6,463 nt of DNA from Chloroflexota bacterium (GTDB taxonomy: Bacteria > Chloroflexota > Dehalococcoidia > Tepidiformales > Tepidiformaceae). Where the stretch lies: positions 1 through 6,463 of the forward strand of contig JANXYE010000597.1 of NCBI GenBank assembly GCA_025350285.1, written 5' to 3'. This document shows, piece by piece, positions 5,498-6,463 of the stretch (positions are counted from its first letter, which is position 1; every line of letters begins with the position of its first letter). Both the position numbers and the translations under genes were made by a program. Below the pieces are notes generated by a model. It searched no databases. It was not told the DNA's origin and saw only the letters and a list, made by a program, of their open reading frames with translations.

Positions 5498-5563
5498 ATG
5501 GTGATCGTGCGTAAAGCGTTGTTGACACTAACGAATTACACCTGCGAACTTACCGGTCGGTAA
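5498..5563 (+). CDS. Possible 21-residue leader peptide upstream of the transporter gene
   Basis: ATG at 5498 opens a 21-codon frame (MVIVRKALLTLTNYTCELTG, then Arg) ending in TAA at 5561-5563, 26 bp before the transporter ATG. If translation began at the rare start ATT at 5486, four codons would be added and the perfect Shine-Dalgarno sequence would be correctly placed. Its codons include TTA-, CTA- and AAT-type triplets that are scarce in the neighbouring genes, so it is probably just AT-rich promoter DNA. It would be transcribed only if the start site lies near 5459 and not after the TTGACA at 5522. Confidence 0.15.
   Translation: MVIVRKALLTLTNYTCELTGR
5522..5551 (+). promoter_or_regulatory. 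Candidate promoter of the solute-binding protein gene
   Basis: A perfect -35 box TTGACA (5522-5527) is followed after 18 bases by GAACTT (5546-5551), a poor -10 box. The weak -10 box may mean an activator is needed, or that transcription really starts from the TACAAT further upstream. The inverted repeat at 5550-5563 overlaps the -10 and start-site region. Confidence 0.4.
5550..5563. promoter_or_regulatory. Inverted repeat TTACCG-GT-CGGTAA, probable repressor operator
   Basis: Perfect six-base arms flank two bases, placed between the candidate promoter and the ribosome-binding site GAGGAGGG (5571-5578). Its position where RNA polymerase would start and its compact symmetric form fit a dimeric repressor; the sequence type recalls TetR-family operators. 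No such regulator gene is in the window. Confidence 0.5.
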
Positions 5564-5589
5564 TCGTTACGAGGAGGGAACAAAACACG

Positions 5590-6463
5590 ATGACCCCAGG
5601 AAAATTGAGACTGCTGTTCGGCCTCGCCGCGGCTTCGGCGCTTGTTGCGTTGACAGTTGCCTGCGGCGACGGCGACAGCACAAGTTCAACAAAGACCGCC
5701 GCGCCCGCCGGGAGCGCAACGGGCTCGACGGGTGCATCCGCGGCCGCAACCACCGCGCCCGCCGGCACCAAGGGCGGCGAGATCACCGTCCAGCAGACCG
5801 AGCCGCAGTCCTTCGATCCTACCTGGTCACAGTTCGGCCAGGACATCAGCATCGAACGGATGGCCTGGCGCGGGTTGTACCGCCTCGATAAGGACAACAA
5901 GCCTCAACCCGAGATGGCGGCATCGGCGCCGCAGATTGCGGCCGATGGCAAGACCTACACGATCAAGCTCCGCTCCGGCCTCAAGTGGTCCGACGGCAAG
6001 CCCCTGCTCGCGAAGGACTTCGTTGCGGGCTTGATTCGCACCTGCGACCCGGACAACGCGGGCAACTACCAGTTCGTGGTCTCCGACGTCGTTGGCTGCG
6101 ACGACTACTACAACCCGGACAACCAAAAGAAAACAGACGCGGAGAAACAAGCACTTCGCGACAAGGTTGCCGTACGCGCCGTTGACGACCTCACGGTCGA
6201 GATCAAGCTGATCAACGCTCAGCCTACCTTTACCATCATCCTGGCGCTTTGGGCGACCTTCCCGATACCGAGCCACATCGTCACGACGCCCGGCGCCAAG
6301 TGGCCGAGCGTGGATAAGCTCGCGTACAACGGCCCCTTTAAGATCCAGAGCTATGCCCCGAAGGACAACGTGGTTCTGGTCCGGAACGACAACTATTACG
6401 GCACCCAGGCCCTGCTCGATAAAATCACCATGAAGTTCATCGACAAGCTTGACGTCGCCGAGA
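5590..6463 (+). CDS. Lipoprotein solute-binding protein of a peptide-type ABC transporter (family 5), 3' end outside the window
   Basis: This is the extracytoplasmic binding component of an oligopeptide/dipeptide/nickel-type ABC importer (SBP family 5, OppA/DppA-like). The frame stays open for 291 residues to the window edge, about half the usual 500-600. Residues 1-25 are a lipoprotein signal: basic MTPGKLR, a hydrophobic core, then LTVAC with Cys25 as the lipidated residue. A linker rich in Ala, Thr, Ser and Gly (26-60) follows, acting as a tether from the membrane. The fold begins at GGEITVQQTEPQSFDP. Family hallmarks are YTIKLRSGLKWSDGKPLLAKDF at 123-144 (split here as YTIKLRSGLKW plus SDGKPLLAKDF) and NGPFKIQSYAPKDN with LVRNDNYYG at 247-271. 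The ATG is supported by GAGGAGGG about 12 bases upstream. Permease and ATPase genes would be expected to the right. The substrate cannot be told; peptides are the usual guess. Confidence 0.93.
   Translation, partial: MTPGKLRLLFGLAAASALVALTVACGDGDSTSSTKTAAPAGSATGSTGASAAATTAPAGTKGGEITVQQTEPQSFDPTWSQFGQDISIERMAWRGLYRLDKDNKPQPEMAASAPQIAADGKTYTIKLRSGLKWSDGKPLLAKDFVAGLIRTCDPDNAGNYQFVVSDVVGCDDYYNPDNQKKTDAEKQALRDKVAVRAVDDLTVEIKLINAQPTFTIILALWATFPIPSHIVTTPGAKWPSVDKLAYNGPFKIQSYAPKDNVVLVRNDNYYGTQALLDKITMKFIDKLDVAE

Larger units (their letters stand above)
5225..5589. other. 365-bp non-coding spacer before the transporter gene
   Basis: No convincing gene is seen on either strand. From left to right it holds a GC hairpin (5271-5293); a weak TTGATG/TAAAAG pair (5321-5347) with a poor 15-base spacer; a good -10-like TACAAT (5447-5452); a perfect Shine-Dalgarno sequence (5468-5476); a possible 21-codon leader ORF (5498-5563); TTGACA (5522-5527); and an inverted repeat (5550-5563) just before the ribosome-binding site. 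I could not match 5225-5440 to any riboswitch or small RNA I know. Confidence 0.6.

Noticed and set aside
5260..5514. An 84-codon plus-strand frame in the spacer
   Set aside because: Its start lacks a ribosome-binding site, the product looks random, and it overlaps promoter and Shine-Dalgarno signals.

Overview
This GC-rich bacterial window holds six protein-coding genes. The first and last run off the window edges, and there is no rRNA, tRNA, CRISPR array or insertion sequence. The long Ser/Thr/Ala linker of the exported lipoprotein, the single-chain M16 peptidase and the promoter-close starts fit Chloroflexota (Dehalococcoidia- or Tepidiforma-like) or another high-GC lineage. That placement is inference from style; no marker gene settles it.

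Layout, left to right. (1) A plus-strand M16 metallopeptidase enters from the left, without its HxxEH motif but with the downstream zinc-ligand Glu. (2) It converges, 17 bp apart, on an unrecognised helical 232-residue protein on the minus strand. (3) That gene is divergent from hemB (porphobilinogen synthase, zinc type) across only 36 bp. (4) hemB converges, 10 bp apart, on an unrecognised 157-residue protein on the minus strand. (5) A 175-bp spacer packed with repeats separates that gene from a divergent Fur-family metalloregulator. (6) After a 365-bp non-coding stretch comes a lipoprotein solute-binding protein of the peptide/oligopeptide ABC transporter class, cut by the right edge.

The genes alternate in orientation, so there is no operon and each is probably transcribed alone. 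The functional links are modest. HemB supplies tetrapyrrole synthesis, and Fur-type regulators often respond to iron, zinc, manganese, peroxide or haem, so the nearby regulator could matter for hemB. No shared operator proves this.

No obviously new multi-gene system is visible. The most interesting parts are the two regulatory spacers. One (4642-4816) has a perfect 25-bp palindrome, two copies of an 11-bp AT-rich direct repeat, a perfect 13-bp tandem duplication and a TTGACA promoter that probably gives a leaderless fur-type mRNA. The other (5225-5589) has an unattached perfect Shine-Dalgarno sequence, a possible leader peptide and a TTACCG/CGGTAA operator-like dyad ahead of the transporter gene.
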